Shown here: one piece after another, positions 1 to 7,715 of the stretch
Position numbering within the stretch: the stretch's first letter is position 1
Layout of the letters: the number at the start of each line of letters is the position of its first letter
From: Lachnospiraceae bacterium
GTDB lineage: Bacteria > Bacillota > Clostridia > Lachnospirales > Lachnospiraceae
Direction: 5' to 3'
Assembly: GCA_024404675.1 (NCBI GenBank)
Contig: JAKSPO010000001.1
Span: 558,001-622,000, forward strand
Length of the DNA stretch: 64,000 nt
Position numbers and translations under genes: made by a program
Notes under the pieces: model-generated
Databases searched by the model: none
What the model was told of the DNA's origin: nothing
Seen by the model: only the letters and a program-made list of their open reading frames with translations

Positions 1-2538
1 AATGGTTCCGTCCATCAGGTCAACAAGCTTATGCACGATGGCCATACCAAGACCGGTACCCTCTACGCCGGAAAGCGTAGTATTCTTCTCGCGGGCGAAG
101 GCATCAAAGATATGCGGCAGGAACTCCTTCGTCATACCGATACCGTGGTCACGAATCATGAAGGTATAATTGCCGAAGCCCGGTGCCGAACCTGCCTCCT
201 CGCTGACGATGAAGAAGATGTCACTGTTGGCCTCGGAATACTTGATTGCATTATTCAAAACATTAATCAGCACCTGACGTACATGGAAATCATCCACATA
301 GGCAAGCGGATGCGAAACGCCGTCTGCGCTGCAATGGAGGGTAATCTGCTTATTTTCCGCACATACACGACAAATGTCGAGAATTCTGTCGCAGTACTCG
401 GAAATATTAACAGGCTTCGGATCGATTACAACCTGGTTGGATTCAATCTTCGACATATCTAAAACGTCGTCAAGAAGCTGCTCCAGATGCGTGCTTGAGA
501 TTGCAATCTTATTGAGGCAGTCCTCCACACGCTCCGTATCGGAAAGATGTGAAAGCGCAAGCGTGGAATAGCCCTTGATGGCATTCATCGGGGTACGGAT
601 ATCATGCGACATGTTGAACAAAAAGTCCGTCTTCGCCTGGCTTGCGGACTCGGCGATCGAACGCGCCTCCACCAGAAGGTGATGCTGCAGCTCGAGCTCC
701 TTCTTCTGCTCGGCAATCTTTGCGTTCAGCTCCATCTGGTCTGCTGCCATATGGTCGATTCCCATGAAGGTAACAATAATAGTGGCCGGAACGCCATCCT
801 TTCTCTCTACAACACGAAGGATTGCACGTCTCCACGGGTGCTCAAGATGGCTGATACGGTATACGATCTCACGGAAGTCCTCCTCAGCAAGGAACTGCTG
901 GCATTTTCTCGGACTTGCAATCTGCATCATCGTATTGAAGTCTTCCTCATCCACTTCCTTGGCAAAGGACTCTACCACCTGGTCATAGGGACCTGCGATG
1001 AAGCGGCCTACCGGCATGGAGGTGGACTGCTTGTATGCGGTAATATAGTTGTTCTCAAGATCGGCGAAATATACGGATGCGTACTCATCAAGAAGTCGCT
1101 CGTTGATGAAATCACCGATAATCTCGTTATTAGCGGAAACCAGTGCAACGGAAACTGCCGTAGGCTCCTCGTTAATGTCGTCCGCCTTAATGAAGCGAAG
1201 CTTTCTGTACTCCATTCCGGTCGGCACGAGTACACGGAATACAATGTCAATGCTCTTACGCTTTCTGAGCTTTTCGAGGACATTGTCGAAGCGACCCTCC
1301 TGAAGGATTCGCTCACGATCTGCGGTATATACGAACTGGTTCACCATACGGCCGAATACCTCGTCGATATCCATACCGTTATTCTCGTCCGCCACCATAA
1401 CAACGTGGTTGCTTTCCGGGTTCTTCGTATAGGAAACGACCTGACGATCCGAAACATTTACGTAAAATACAGCCGAGTACTCGGTAGCAAGCGTCTGAAT
1501 AATCTTCGCATTACGCTCGGTTGCTGCCTGCAGACGCTTTTCCTCGCGGTACTGCTTATCCTTCTCGGCAAATGCAACGACAACCGCAGTCGGGTCGGAA
1601 TCCTGATCGTCAATCTTAACGATCTTCATCTCGGTATACAGATACTCGTTCTCATAGGCACGGCGGAAATAGCAGCTGAAGCTCTTCTTATGCATAAGCT
1701 TATGACGGATGGAAGAAAGTATCTCCATCATCATCGGCTTATCCTCGGGATATACCGAAGCATCAACGAAAAGCTCGAATGCGGAGGCACCCTGACGAAC
1801 CTTGGTAACAAGCTTACCGGTATCGCCCTTTATTCGATCGTTCATCGAATAAAGCTCGAACTGGAAGGTCTTCAGATCCACATAATAAAGTGCCGTATAT
1901 TCCGAGGTAAGAATGTCACTTACCGTACGAATCTTCTGCTCTCTTGTTACGGCCGCAAGCTCACCGTTCTTGTTGCGGAAGCCAATCAGCTGGATGAAGT
2001 AATCGTCCTCCGGAATCGGCACATTGCTGTCATAGAAGGAGCGGCAGATCAGTGCCGTAGAGCGGATAAAGGTATACATAATCGTACACGGGTCACTGTT
2101 AACCAAAAGACCTGCGTCGATGGAATCCTGAAGCATCTGATACATGTTGCTCTTCATAAATTGCTCACGCATCATCTCCATTGCCTTCGCCGGAACATCA
2201 CGGGTTGAAAACAGGGAAATTCCCATGCCGAAACGAAGCTCCTTATCGTTAATCGCTTCCGTCTTCAGCAGATTCACCGTATAGCGGAATACATCCTCCG
2301 CACTCGTTACATCCTTAAGCTCCTCAAGGAAGAAATCGATCAGATCCTGAACAACCTCTAAGAACAGCTCCTCCTTGCCGCCGAAACGCTGTGCAAGAAG
2401 TCCGGGCGAAACATCGCTCAATCTTGCGATCTCCGTGACACGCGCACCCGAAAAGCCCTTCTGGGCAAATTCAATCATCGCGGCATGCAACATACGCGCC
2501 GTACTGTTCTCTCTCTGTTGCAATTTTGTCGTAGCCAT
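1..2538 (-). CDS. TetR-type DNA-binding domain fused to three PAS-like modules and a histidine kinase (C-terminus beyond window)
   Basis: The reading frame is open from an ATG at 2538 to the left edge (846 codons, no stop), so the C-terminus is missing. A GGGAGG ribosome site lies 6-7 nt before the ATG. Residues about 10-60 form a TetR-family helix-turn-helix (ARVTEIARLSDVSPGLL, then FGGKEELF), followed to about 200 by a helical region like a TetR ligand domain. Three modules of about 135 residues follow, each opening with a similar motif: EYTALYYVDL at 213, EYSAVFYVNV at 353 and EYASVYFADL at 485. They look like tandem PAS sensors. HisKA has SHDIRTP with the phospho-acceptor His at 645; the ATPase domain has the N box (757-766), G1 DHGIG (797) and G2 GTGLG (827). 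This kinase type often ends in a receiver domain, which cannot be seen here. The domain content is directly visible; DNA binding and signalling roles are inferred. Confidence 0.88.
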   Translation of the reverse strand, partial: MATTKLQQRENSTARMLHAAMIEFAQKGFSGARVTEIARLSDVSPGLLAQRFGGKEELFLEVVQDLIDFFLEELKDVTSAEDVFRYTVNLLKTEAINDKELRFGMGISLFSTRDVPAKAMEMMREQFMKSNMYQMLQDSIDAGLLVNSDPCTIMYTFIRSTALICRSFYDSNVPIPEDDYFIQLIGFRNKNGELAAVTREQKIRTVSDILTSEYTALYYVDLKTFQFELYSMNDRIKGDTGKLVTKVRQGASAFELFVDASVYPEDKPMMMEILSSIRHKLMHKKSFSCYFRRAYENEYLYTEMKIVKIDDQDSDPTAVVVAFAEKDKQYREEKRLQAATERNAKIIQTLATEYSAVFYVNVSDRQVVSYTKNPESNHVVMVADENNGMDIDEVFGRMVNQFVYTADRERILQEGRFDNVLEKLRKRKSIDIVFRVLVPTGMEYRKLRFIKADDINEEPTAVSVALVSANNEIIGDFINERLLDEYASVYFADLENNYITAYKQSTSMPVGRFIAGPYDQVVESFAKEVDEEDFNTMMQIASPRKCQQFLAEEDFREIVYRISHLEHPWRRAILRVVERKDGVPATIIVTFMGIDHMAADQMELNAKIAEQKKELELQHHLLVEARSIAESASQAKTDFLFNMSHDIRTPMNAIKGYSTLALSHLSDTERVEDCLNKIAISSTHLEQLLDDVLDMSKIESNQVVIDPKPVNISEYCDRILDICRVCAENKQITLHCSADGVSHPLAYVDDFHVRQVLINVLNNAIKYSEANSDIFFIVSEEAGSAPGFGNYTFMIRDHGIGMTKEFLPHIFDAFAREKNTTLSGVEGTGLGMAIVHKLVDLMDGTI

Positions 2539-2613
2539 ATATAGCCTCCCCTTATGCTAAATTTGCTTTTACTAAACAATAGTATATGCCCTCATCCCCT
2601 CTTTTGTCAAATC

Positions 2614-2640
2614 AAAAAAATCCCCTTTTTGAGGGGATTT
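2614..2640 (-). terminator. Rho-independent terminator after tRNA-Met
   Basis: A 9-bp perfect stem (2618-2626 with 2632-2640, CCCC/GGGG core) is followed on the minus strand by a run of seven Ts including the stem end. It lies about 80 nt beyond the tRNA and before the regulator gene, so it should end the tRNA transcript. Confidence 0.8.
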
Positions 2641-2720
2641 CGGCAAGTTTATATGATAGTACAAAAAATGACAATATATGACGAAAATAATGACAATGAT
2701 TACTGCGGGCATAAAAAAAG

Positions 2721-2794
2721 TAGCGAAGGGGGGATTCGAACCCTCGACACCACGGGTATGAACCGTGTGCTCTAGCCAACTGAGCTACTTCGCC
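2721..2794 (-). tRNA. tRNA-Met (anticodon CAT)
   Basis: The minus strand folds as a 74-nt cloverleaf: acceptor stem GGCGAAG/CTTCGCT with a G-U closing pair, D arm GCTC/GAGC, anticodon stem CACGG/CCGTG around loop TTCATAC, five-base variable loop, and T loop TTCGAAT. The anticodon is CAT. There is no C1:A72 mismatch and no run of three G-C pairs in the anticodon stem, so it is not the initiator type. One A-C mismatch is present in the T stem. CCA is not encoded. A lysidine-modified tRNA-Ile with the same anticodon cannot be excluded. Confidence 0.93.
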
Positions 2795-2824
2795 ACAAAT
2801 ACGGTACAACGACCGTACTTTTGT

Positions 2825-2853
2825 AGTATATGCAGAAACCATGCTTTTGTCAA
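2825..2853 (-). promoter_or_regulatory. Sigma-A type promoter for tRNA-Met
   Basis: On the minus strand TTGACA (2853-2848) and TATACT (2830-2825) are separated by 17 nt, about 30 nt before the tRNA 5' end. The -35 box is a perfect consensus match. It lies just downstream of the cdd stop codon. Confidence 0.85.
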
Positions 2854-2868
2854 GCAAAAGTTTTACAT

Positions 2869-3324
2869 TTATTTGGAAATCTTATCTAACTCATGTCCGA
2901 AGGAATACGGCAGAAGCTCACTTAATGTAAGTTCGCGATAACTTCCGTCCTCCGTTCCGAGAAGAACCAGGAATTCCTCCGGCTCGGCAAACTCCGTCAT
3001 CACCTGTCTGCAGCTTCCGCACGGTGTGCAAAGCTCGGTTGCGGGCTGCCCCTCCGGAGCACCGACTACAGCAATTGCCGCAAAATGCCTTTCTCCTCTG
3101 CTGGCCGCCGCAAAGATTGCGGAACGCTCCGCGCAATTGGTTACCCCAAAGGCTGCATTCTCTATGTTGGCGCCGCGCGTTACCGTTCCGTCATCGGAAA
3201 GAAGTGCCGCACCTACCGCAAAACGGGAATACGGGCAATAGCTGTTCTTTCTGGCCGCAAGCGCCTCTCTGACAAGCATCGCCTTCGTCTCTTCATCGAT
3301 TACCGTTCTGTTTGCAGTGTCCAT
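2869..3324 (-). CDS. cdd: cytidine deaminase
   Basis: A 151-residue protein with the family's zinc-site motifs: CAERSA, supplying the first Cys and the catalytic Glu, and PCGSCRQV, supplying the other two Cys. It should deaminate cytidine and deoxycytidine to uridine forms in pyrimidine salvage, acting in the cytosol as an oligomer. The length is somewhat above the usual 130-140. The ATG at 3324 has an AGGGGG site 5-6 nt upstream and overlaps the end of the preceding lipoprotein gene by 25 nt, so the two are probably translated from one message. No terminator was seen between its stop and the tRNA promoter. Confidence 0.95.
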   Translation of the reverse strand: MDTANRTVIDEETKAMLVREALAARKNSYCPYSRFAVGAALLSDDGTVTRGANIENAAFGVTNCAERSAIFAAASRGERHFAAIAVVGAPEGQPATELCTPCGSCRQVMTEFAEPEEFLVLLGTEDGSYRELTLSELLPYSFGHELDKISK

Positions 3325-4193
3325 ACATCCCCCTTAGTCGAAAAAACGCAAGTCCCCTTCACATCCGTTCGCAATATCTGTACGGAGAAGGAATTCAGAA
3401 GCCTAAGCACCTCGTCATCCGGCATTCCCGGCTCATCGTCGCCGACTACCTCGCCGCACGTGATGACCGCATAGGAAGGCGCTATCATCTTCACCGTCTT
3501 CTTCTGCGTCGCATCCGCTTTTCCGTGGTGCCCGACCTTCAAAATATCTGCCTTAAGCACATATCCCGAGTCCCGAAGCTCTTTCTCGCTCTTTGTAAGC
3601 GCATCCCCCATAAAAAGAGCGCTTCGCTCTCCGTAGGTGTAGTGAAGAACTACCGAGGATTCATTGTCGCTTCCCTCAGAAAGCGCCTTCGCGCCGGGTG
3701 CAAGTACCGTAAGGCTTCCCTTACCGACCGAAAGCTTCTGTCCCGGTTCCGCGAAGCGGTACGAAACGCCCGCACCATTCATTGCCGTAACCATTGCACG
3801 ATATTCCGAGGATTCCTCCCTCTTTGGAGAAAGAAGCATCTCTCCTACGGAAAATGCCTTAAGAACCGCCGGTATTCCGCCGATATGATCCTTATCCCCG
3901 TGCGTTGCCACAAGGTATTTCAGACGGGTTACACCCTGCTTCTTCAAATATTCAACAATCTGCGTGCCCTGCTCCGCATATCCGGCATCAATCAAAGCGG
4001 CCTCTCCGTCCGAAAGAATCAGGATACAGTCTGCTTTTCCGAGGGATAGAATATGAATCTCGGTTCCTTCCTTACTCTCACCGATATCCGGCGTCTGCTG
4101 CCCGGAAGGCTTTCTGCCGCAGCCAGTAAGAAGCAGGCTAAGAAGAACGAACACGGCGATTGTCCTCATAGGTAATCTACGCATAAGTTCCAT
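3300..4193 (-). CDS. metallo-beta-lactamase-fold lipoprotein (ComEC C-terminal-domain-like)
   Basis: 297 residues. The N-terminus (MRRLP...VLLSLLLTGCGRK) is a lipoprotein signal with a lipobox Cys near residue 25, so the protein is probably anchored outside the membrane. The rest is a metallo-beta-lactamase fold: LGKADCILI, then LIDAGY, the metal motif THGDKDHIGG, and later FMGDALTKSE and KVGHHGKAD. This matches the secreted hydrolase family related to the C-terminal domain of the DNA-uptake protein ComEC, but there is no channel domain. The substrate is unknown; nuclease or phosphodiesterase activity is an inference from the family. Its ATG shares one base with the stop of the SufB-like gene (TAATG), pointing to translational coupling. 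Confidence 0.85.
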   Translation of the reverse strand: MELMRRLPMRTIAVFVLLSLLLTGCGRKPSGQQTPDIGESKEGTEIHILSLGKADCILILSDGEAALIDAGYAEQGTQIVEYLKKQGVTRLKYLVATHGDKDHIGGIPAVLKAFSVGEMLLSPKREESSEYRAMVTAMNGAGVSYRFAEPGQKLSVGKGSLTVLAPGAKALSEGSDNESSVVLHYTYGERSALFMGDALTKSEKELRDSGYVLKADILKVGHHGKADATQKKTVKMIAPSYAVITCGEVVGDDEPGMPDDEVLRLLNSFSVQILRTDVKGTCVFSTKGDVWTLQTER

Positions 4194-5110
4194 TACTTCA
4201 AAAAGCCGCTGATAATCTGCTGTTCGGCCTCTTCCTCCGTAAGCGCAAGCGTCATCAGCTTGATAATCTGGTCACCGGCAATCTTGCCGATTGCAGCCTC
4301 ATGGATCAGGGAAGCGTCCAGATGGTTCGCCGTCAGCGAAGGCACTGCGGTCACAACGCCTCTGTCCATCAGGATCGCATCACACTCGGTATGTCCGGTA
4401 CAAAGATTGTTACCACGGATAACAGAAACAAATTCCTGCTTCGAATCATCTCTTGCTACGGAACGGGATACCACATCCGCACCGCAGCCCTCACCGTCAA
4501 GATCTACGGTGAAATCCGTCTTGGCATACTGTGAGCCGTGGGTCATAATCTTCTCACGAATGACAAGGTTCGCACCGGCCTTCAGATCAGCCTTTGTCAC
4601 ACGAACGGTCGAATCAACGCCCTTGATCTGTACCGTATCCATCTCCAGTCGGCCGCCCTCATCCACATGCACGATTGTCTGGGGATTCAGGATGCGTGCA
4701 CCTTTGCCGTCTCCTTCGCCGTAATGCTTCTCGACATACTTTACTTTGGCATTCTTTCCGACGAAGAAGGTATGAATACCGTCATGCTCGGAAGCCTCGT
4801 CGCCGCTGTTATGAATACCGCAGCCGGCAATAATAGTAACATCACTGCCCTCTCCGATATAAAAATCGTTGTATACGCTTTCCTTCAGGCCGGCCTTACT
4901 TAAAACAACCGGAATATGTACGCTTTCGTTTTTGGTTCCGGGCTTGATGATGATATCGATGCCCGGCTTATCGGTCTTTGTAACGATATCGATGTTCTCA
5001 GTCGTCTGTCTGCCGGCGCCCTCACCGTTCACACGAAAATTATACGCACCGGCCGGAACTCCGTGCAGGTCCGCAATCTGCTTAAGCATTTCTTTTTGTA
5101 TCGCATCCAT
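4193..5110 (-). CDS. SufB/SufD-family Fe-S scaffold protein, short form
   Basis: 305 residues, much shorter than typical SufB (about 465) or SufD (about 420), but with the beta-helix core of the family: glycine- and valine-rich repeats, ending ASLIHEAAIGKIAGDQIIKLMTLALTEEEA, the usual C-terminal signature containing the conserved His. It lies 15 nt after sufC, and no sufD, sufS, sufU or second scaffold gene follows. Such a two-gene sufC plus short sufB unit is known in anaerobic archaea and Clostridia as a minimal SUF-like system. It probably assembles Fe-S clusters with the SufC ATPase in the cytosol. Assignment as B-like or D-like is uncertain. Confidence 0.85.
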   Translation of the reverse strand: MDAIQKEMLKQIADLHGVPAGAYNFRVNGEGAGRQTTENIDIVTKTDKPGIDIIIKPGTKNESVHIPVVLSKAGLKESVYNDFYIGEGSDVTIIAGCGIHNSGDEASEHDGIHTFFVGKNAKVKYVEKHYGEGDGKGARILNPQTIVHVDEGGRLEMDTVQIKGVDSTVRVTKADLKAGANLVIREKIMTHGSQYAKTDFTVDLDGEGCGADVVSRSVARDDSKQEFVSVIRGNNLCTGHTECDAILMDRGVVTAVPSLTANHLDASLIHEAAIGKIAGDQIIKLMTLALTEEEAEQQIISGFLK

Positions 5111-5125
5111 TGTCTGTTTCCTCTG

Positions 5126-5845
5126 TTATTTCTGATAATGACATTCCATCGTACGGTCAAGAATCTTCGGGAGAATCTTGGCACTGGCGTCCTCGGTAAG
5201 CACACTGCCGTCCGCAATCACAACGATACGGTCCGCAATATTCAGGATACGCTCCTGATGAGATATGATGATAACGGTTCCCTGCTGCTCGGTATGAATC
5301 CGCTCGAAGATGCGGATCAGATTGCCGAAGCTCCACAGATCGATGCCTGCCTCCGGCTCGTCAAATACGGAAAGCTTTGACTTTCTTGCAAGGATCGTTG
5401 CAATCTCGATACGCTTCAGCTCACCGCCGGAGAGGCTTGCGTTAACCTCACGATTGATATAATCTCTTGCGCAAAGGCCAACCTCGGAAAGATACTCACA
5501 CGCACTCGAGGTGGAAAGCTTCTCCCCTGCCGCAAGCGTGATCAGATCCTTAACGGTAATGCCCTTGAAGCGCACCGGCTGCTGAAATGCAAAGCCGATT
5601 CCGAGCTTCGCACGCTCCGTGATACTCATATTCGTGATGTCGGTTCCGTTATACAGAATCTGACCGCTCGTGGGCTTTTCGATACCGGCAATGATGCGGG
5701 CAAGCGTAGACTTTCCGCCGCCGTTCGGGCCGGTGATTGCCACGAACTGGTTGTCCTCTATCGTAAGATTGATATCTTTAATAATGGTCTTCTCGCCTGC
5801 CGTCTCATCGGACACGCGGAAGGTTATATTCTTCAACTCTAACAT
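5126..5845 (-). CDS. sufC: Fe-S cluster assembly ATPase SufC
   Basis: 239 residues, normal for SufC. Walker A is GPNGGGKST, the ABC signature is LSGGELKRIE, and Walker B runs into VFDEPEAGID, with the D-loop and ISHQE switch His. SufC is a soluble ABC-type ATPase that drives conformational change in the SufB/D scaffold. Here its only partner gene is the short SufB-like protein directly downstream. The start ATG at 5845 has a GGAG site 7 nt upstream. The pair is preceded by a promoter with an extended -10 box. Confidence 0.95.
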   Translation of the reverse strand: MLELKNITFRVSDETAGEKTIIKDINLTIEDNQFVAITGPNGGGKSTLARIIAGIEKPTSGQILYNGTDITNMSITERAKLGIGFAFQQPVRFKGITVKDLITLAAGEKLSTSSACEYLSEVGLCARDYINREVNASLSGGELKRIEIATILARKSKLSVFDEPEAGIDLWSFGNLIRIFERIHTEQQGTVIIISHQERILNIADRIVVIADGSVLTEDASAKILPKILDRTMECHYQK

Positions 5846-5908
5846 ATTATTGCTCCATTTCTCTTCTGCGGAAAATCTCTGTAGAACCTCTTCAGGCCGC
5901 TATTTATT

Positions 5909-5917
5909 ATTATAGCA
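5909..5917 (-). promoter_or_regulatory. Extended -10 promoter for sufCB operon
   Basis: The minus strand reads TGC directly followed by TATAAT, an extended -10 element about 65 nt before the sufC start. The -35 region is poor (TAGAAT at the 17-nt position). It may be regulated by an Fe-S or redox sensor, but no operator could be recognised. Confidence 0.55.
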
Positions 5918-5961
5918 CAAATGTGCAGACAATTCTACTATATTTTCGAATGCGGTCCGAT

Positions 5962-5990
5962 TTGACAACCACCCGGAAAACCGTTATAAT
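5962..5990 (+). promoter_or_regulatory. Consensus sigma-A promoter for the CorC-like gene
   Basis: TTGACA (5962-5967) and TATAAT (5985-5990) with a 17-nt spacer are perfect matches in both boxes. Transcription should start near 5997, which rules out the TTG codon at 5994 as the translational start and places the AAGGAG at 6009-6014 only about 12 nt from the message end. Confidence 0.9.
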
Positions 5991-6023
5991 TATTTGCTAT
6001 TAAGAAACAAGGAGCGTGATTTT

Positions 6024-7307
6024 ATTTTAGACCCTGATGCCCGACTTATTTTGTTGATTATATTCCTGCTTCTGCTACTGTCCGCGTTCTTCTCGTCAGC
6101 AGAAACGGCACTGACCTCCGCAAACCGGATGCGTCTTCGTGCACTCGCAGAGGACAATAAGAAAGCAGCCAAGCTTGTACTTCGCCTGTTACGAAACGAT
6201 ACGAGAATGCTTTCCGCCATTCTGATTGGCAACAACGTCGTGAACCTCTCCGCCTCTGCCCTGTCCGCGAAGTTCGTGGATATGCAGTTTGAGAACAGCT
6301 ATCTGACGCTTGCGACCGGCATTCTTACATTTCTCGTTATTATCTTCGGTGAGATTCTTCCGAAGACGATTGCGACGCTTCACGCCGACGGCATGGCAAT
6401 GTTTTATGCCCCGATTGTCTACAGCTTTATGACAGTCATCACCCCGTTAATCTGGCTTGTGAACGGTATCGCAAACATTCTGATGTTTCTGCTTCGCATC
6501 CGTAAGGAAAAGCCTGCGGTCATGACCGAGGACGAGCTTCTGACGGTTGTCGATGTGAGTCACGAGGAGGGCGTTATCGAAAGCGATGAGCGTGAGATGA
6601 TTGCCAACGTGGTAGACTTTGGCGATTCCCTCGCAAAGGATATTATGGTTCCAAGAATCGATGTGGATTTCATCTCCGTGGATGCCGGTTATACCGAGGT
6701 TGCGGAAGCATTTCGCGCGAACAACTACTCTCGCCTTCCGGTCTATTCCGGGACCAGAGACAACGTTGTCGGGATTCTGTTTCTGAAGGATTTCTTCCGC
6801 TACGACGGTGCCAGGGAGGACTTTGCCGTAGGCCCTGTTATGCGAAAGCCTTACTTTACCTTTGAATTTAAAAAGACCTCCGAGCTCCTTGCAGAGCTTC
6901 GAAAGGCCTCTGTTACAATCGTTGTTGTTCTGGATGAGTACGGTGCAACCGCCGGAATCATCACGCTTGAGGATCTTCTCGAGGAAATTGTCGGCGAGAT
7001 CCGTGACGAATATGATGCCGACGAAGAAGACGACATCCGTAAGCTTTCCGATGTCGAATATCTCGTGCACGGCAATGCAAGACTTGACGATATCAATGAG
7101 ACACTTGGTTTGAACCTTGTGTCAGACGATTACGATTCCATCGCCGGTCATATGATTCATCTGTTAGAGCATCTGCCCTCCGCAGGCGAAAGCATCACCG
7201 AGGACGGCATCATCTATACCGCAGAGCTGGTTGCAAAAAACCGTGTGGTTCGCGTAAGAATCGTTCTTCCTAAGCCTGCCAGTGAGGAAATCCGTGACGA
7301 GGCTTAA
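6024..7307 (+). CDS. CorC/HlyC-type membrane protein with CNNM and CBS domains
   Basis: About 428 residues. The N-terminal 190 residues are a CNNM-type transmembrane domain with LLLLLSAFFSSAETALTSAN and three to four helices. Two CBS domains follow (around VPRIDVDFISVDAG and VLDEYGATAGIITLEDLLEEIVG), then a C-terminal CorC/HlyC transporter-associated domain. Family members are linked to Mg2+ or Co2+ transport; older annotation as a hemolysin is misleading. The frame is open back to TTG at 5994, but that codon sits at the -10/transcription start. The AAGGAG at 6009-6014 is correctly spaced for the ATT at 6024, giving a start at the residue where homologues begin. I therefore prefer an ATT start, which is rare. 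It is monocistronic and its stop overlaps the convergent small gene by 3-4 nt. Confidence 0.9.
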   Translation: MLDPDARLILLIIFLLLLLSAFFSSAETALTSANRMRLRALAEDNKKAAKLVLRLLRNDTRMLSAILIGNNVVNLSASALSAKFVDMQFENSYLTLATGILTFLVIIFGEILPKTIATLHADGMAMFYAPIVYSFMTVITPLIWLVNGIANILMFLLRIRKEKPAVMTEDELLTVVDVSHEEGVIESDEREMIANVVDFGDSLAKDIMVPRIDVDFISVDAGYTEVAEAFRANNYSRLPVYSGTRDNVVGILFLKDFFRYDGAREDFAVGPVMRKPYFTFEFKKTSELLAELRKASVTIVVVLDEYGATAGIITLEDLLEEIVGEIRDEYDADEEDDIRKLSDVEYLVHGNARLDDINETLGLNLVSDDYDSIAGHMIHLLEHLPSAGESITEDGIIYTAELVAKNRVVRVRIVLPKPASEEIRDEA

Positions 7308-7474
7308 GCCATCAGGTTTGCACCGATTGCAACGATTGCACTGATTGCGGAAACCCAAAGCATCAGCTCCGGACCGACTGCCAGCACCAAAACCGTACCG
7401 CACAGAGATGCGAACACCATAACATTCTCGCTTCTCTCCTCGTCAGCCTTCACCCAGTTCATAAGCTTTTTCAT
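7304..7474 (-). CDS. 56-residue membrane peptide of unknown function
   Basis: A GGGAGGT site lies 8 nt before the ATG at 7474, which favours this start over the longer frame reaching 7600. The product has a charged N-terminus (MKKLMNWVKADEERSEN) and then about 35 hydrophobic residues that could form two short helices (VMVFASLCGTVLVLAVG and LMLWVSAISAIVAIGAN). I do not recognise the family. Its stop overlaps the convergent stop of the CorC-like gene by 3 bases, and it stands alone. The good ribosome site and clean amphipathic layout argue that it is real. Confidence 0.6.
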   Translation of the reverse strand: MKKLMNWVKADEERSENVMVFASLCGTVLVLAVGPELMLWVSAISAIVAIGANLMA

Positions 7475-7667
7475 AATCATTACCTCCCGTTCGCGTATGC
7501 CGCTTGACTCGCGTCTACCGCTTCTTTCTGAGGTTAATCTTACGAAAAATTCTGTACTATTTATCGGACTGTAAATCGAGCTCGGACGGACGGATGACAA
7601 GTTCGGACCACGAAGACGTCAACCGGCTCGGGCAACTAAAAAAACAACTGTATATACAACCCAAGCA

Positions 7668-7704
7668 CAAAAACGGCTGTCACGAATTGCTTCGCGACAG
7701 CCGT
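7668..7704 (-). terminator. Terminator after the DHHW/MBOAT operon
   Basis: Stem ACGGCTGTC (7673-7681) with GACAGCCGT (7696-7704) is followed on the minus strand by TTTTTG. It lies 12 nt after the stop of the DHHW gene. Confidence 0.85.
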
Positions 7705-7715
7705 CTTTCATTTCG

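Noticed and set aside
604-2208. Long plus-strand reading frame of 534 codons opposite the TetR-kinase gene
   Set aside because: The minus strand carries clear TetR, PAS, HisKA and ATPase motifs with a ribosome site; the plus frame has no recognisable motif.
2612-2857. 81-codon minus-strand frame covering the tRNA
   Set aside because: It runs through tRNA-Met and its terminator and promoter; it is not a protein gene.
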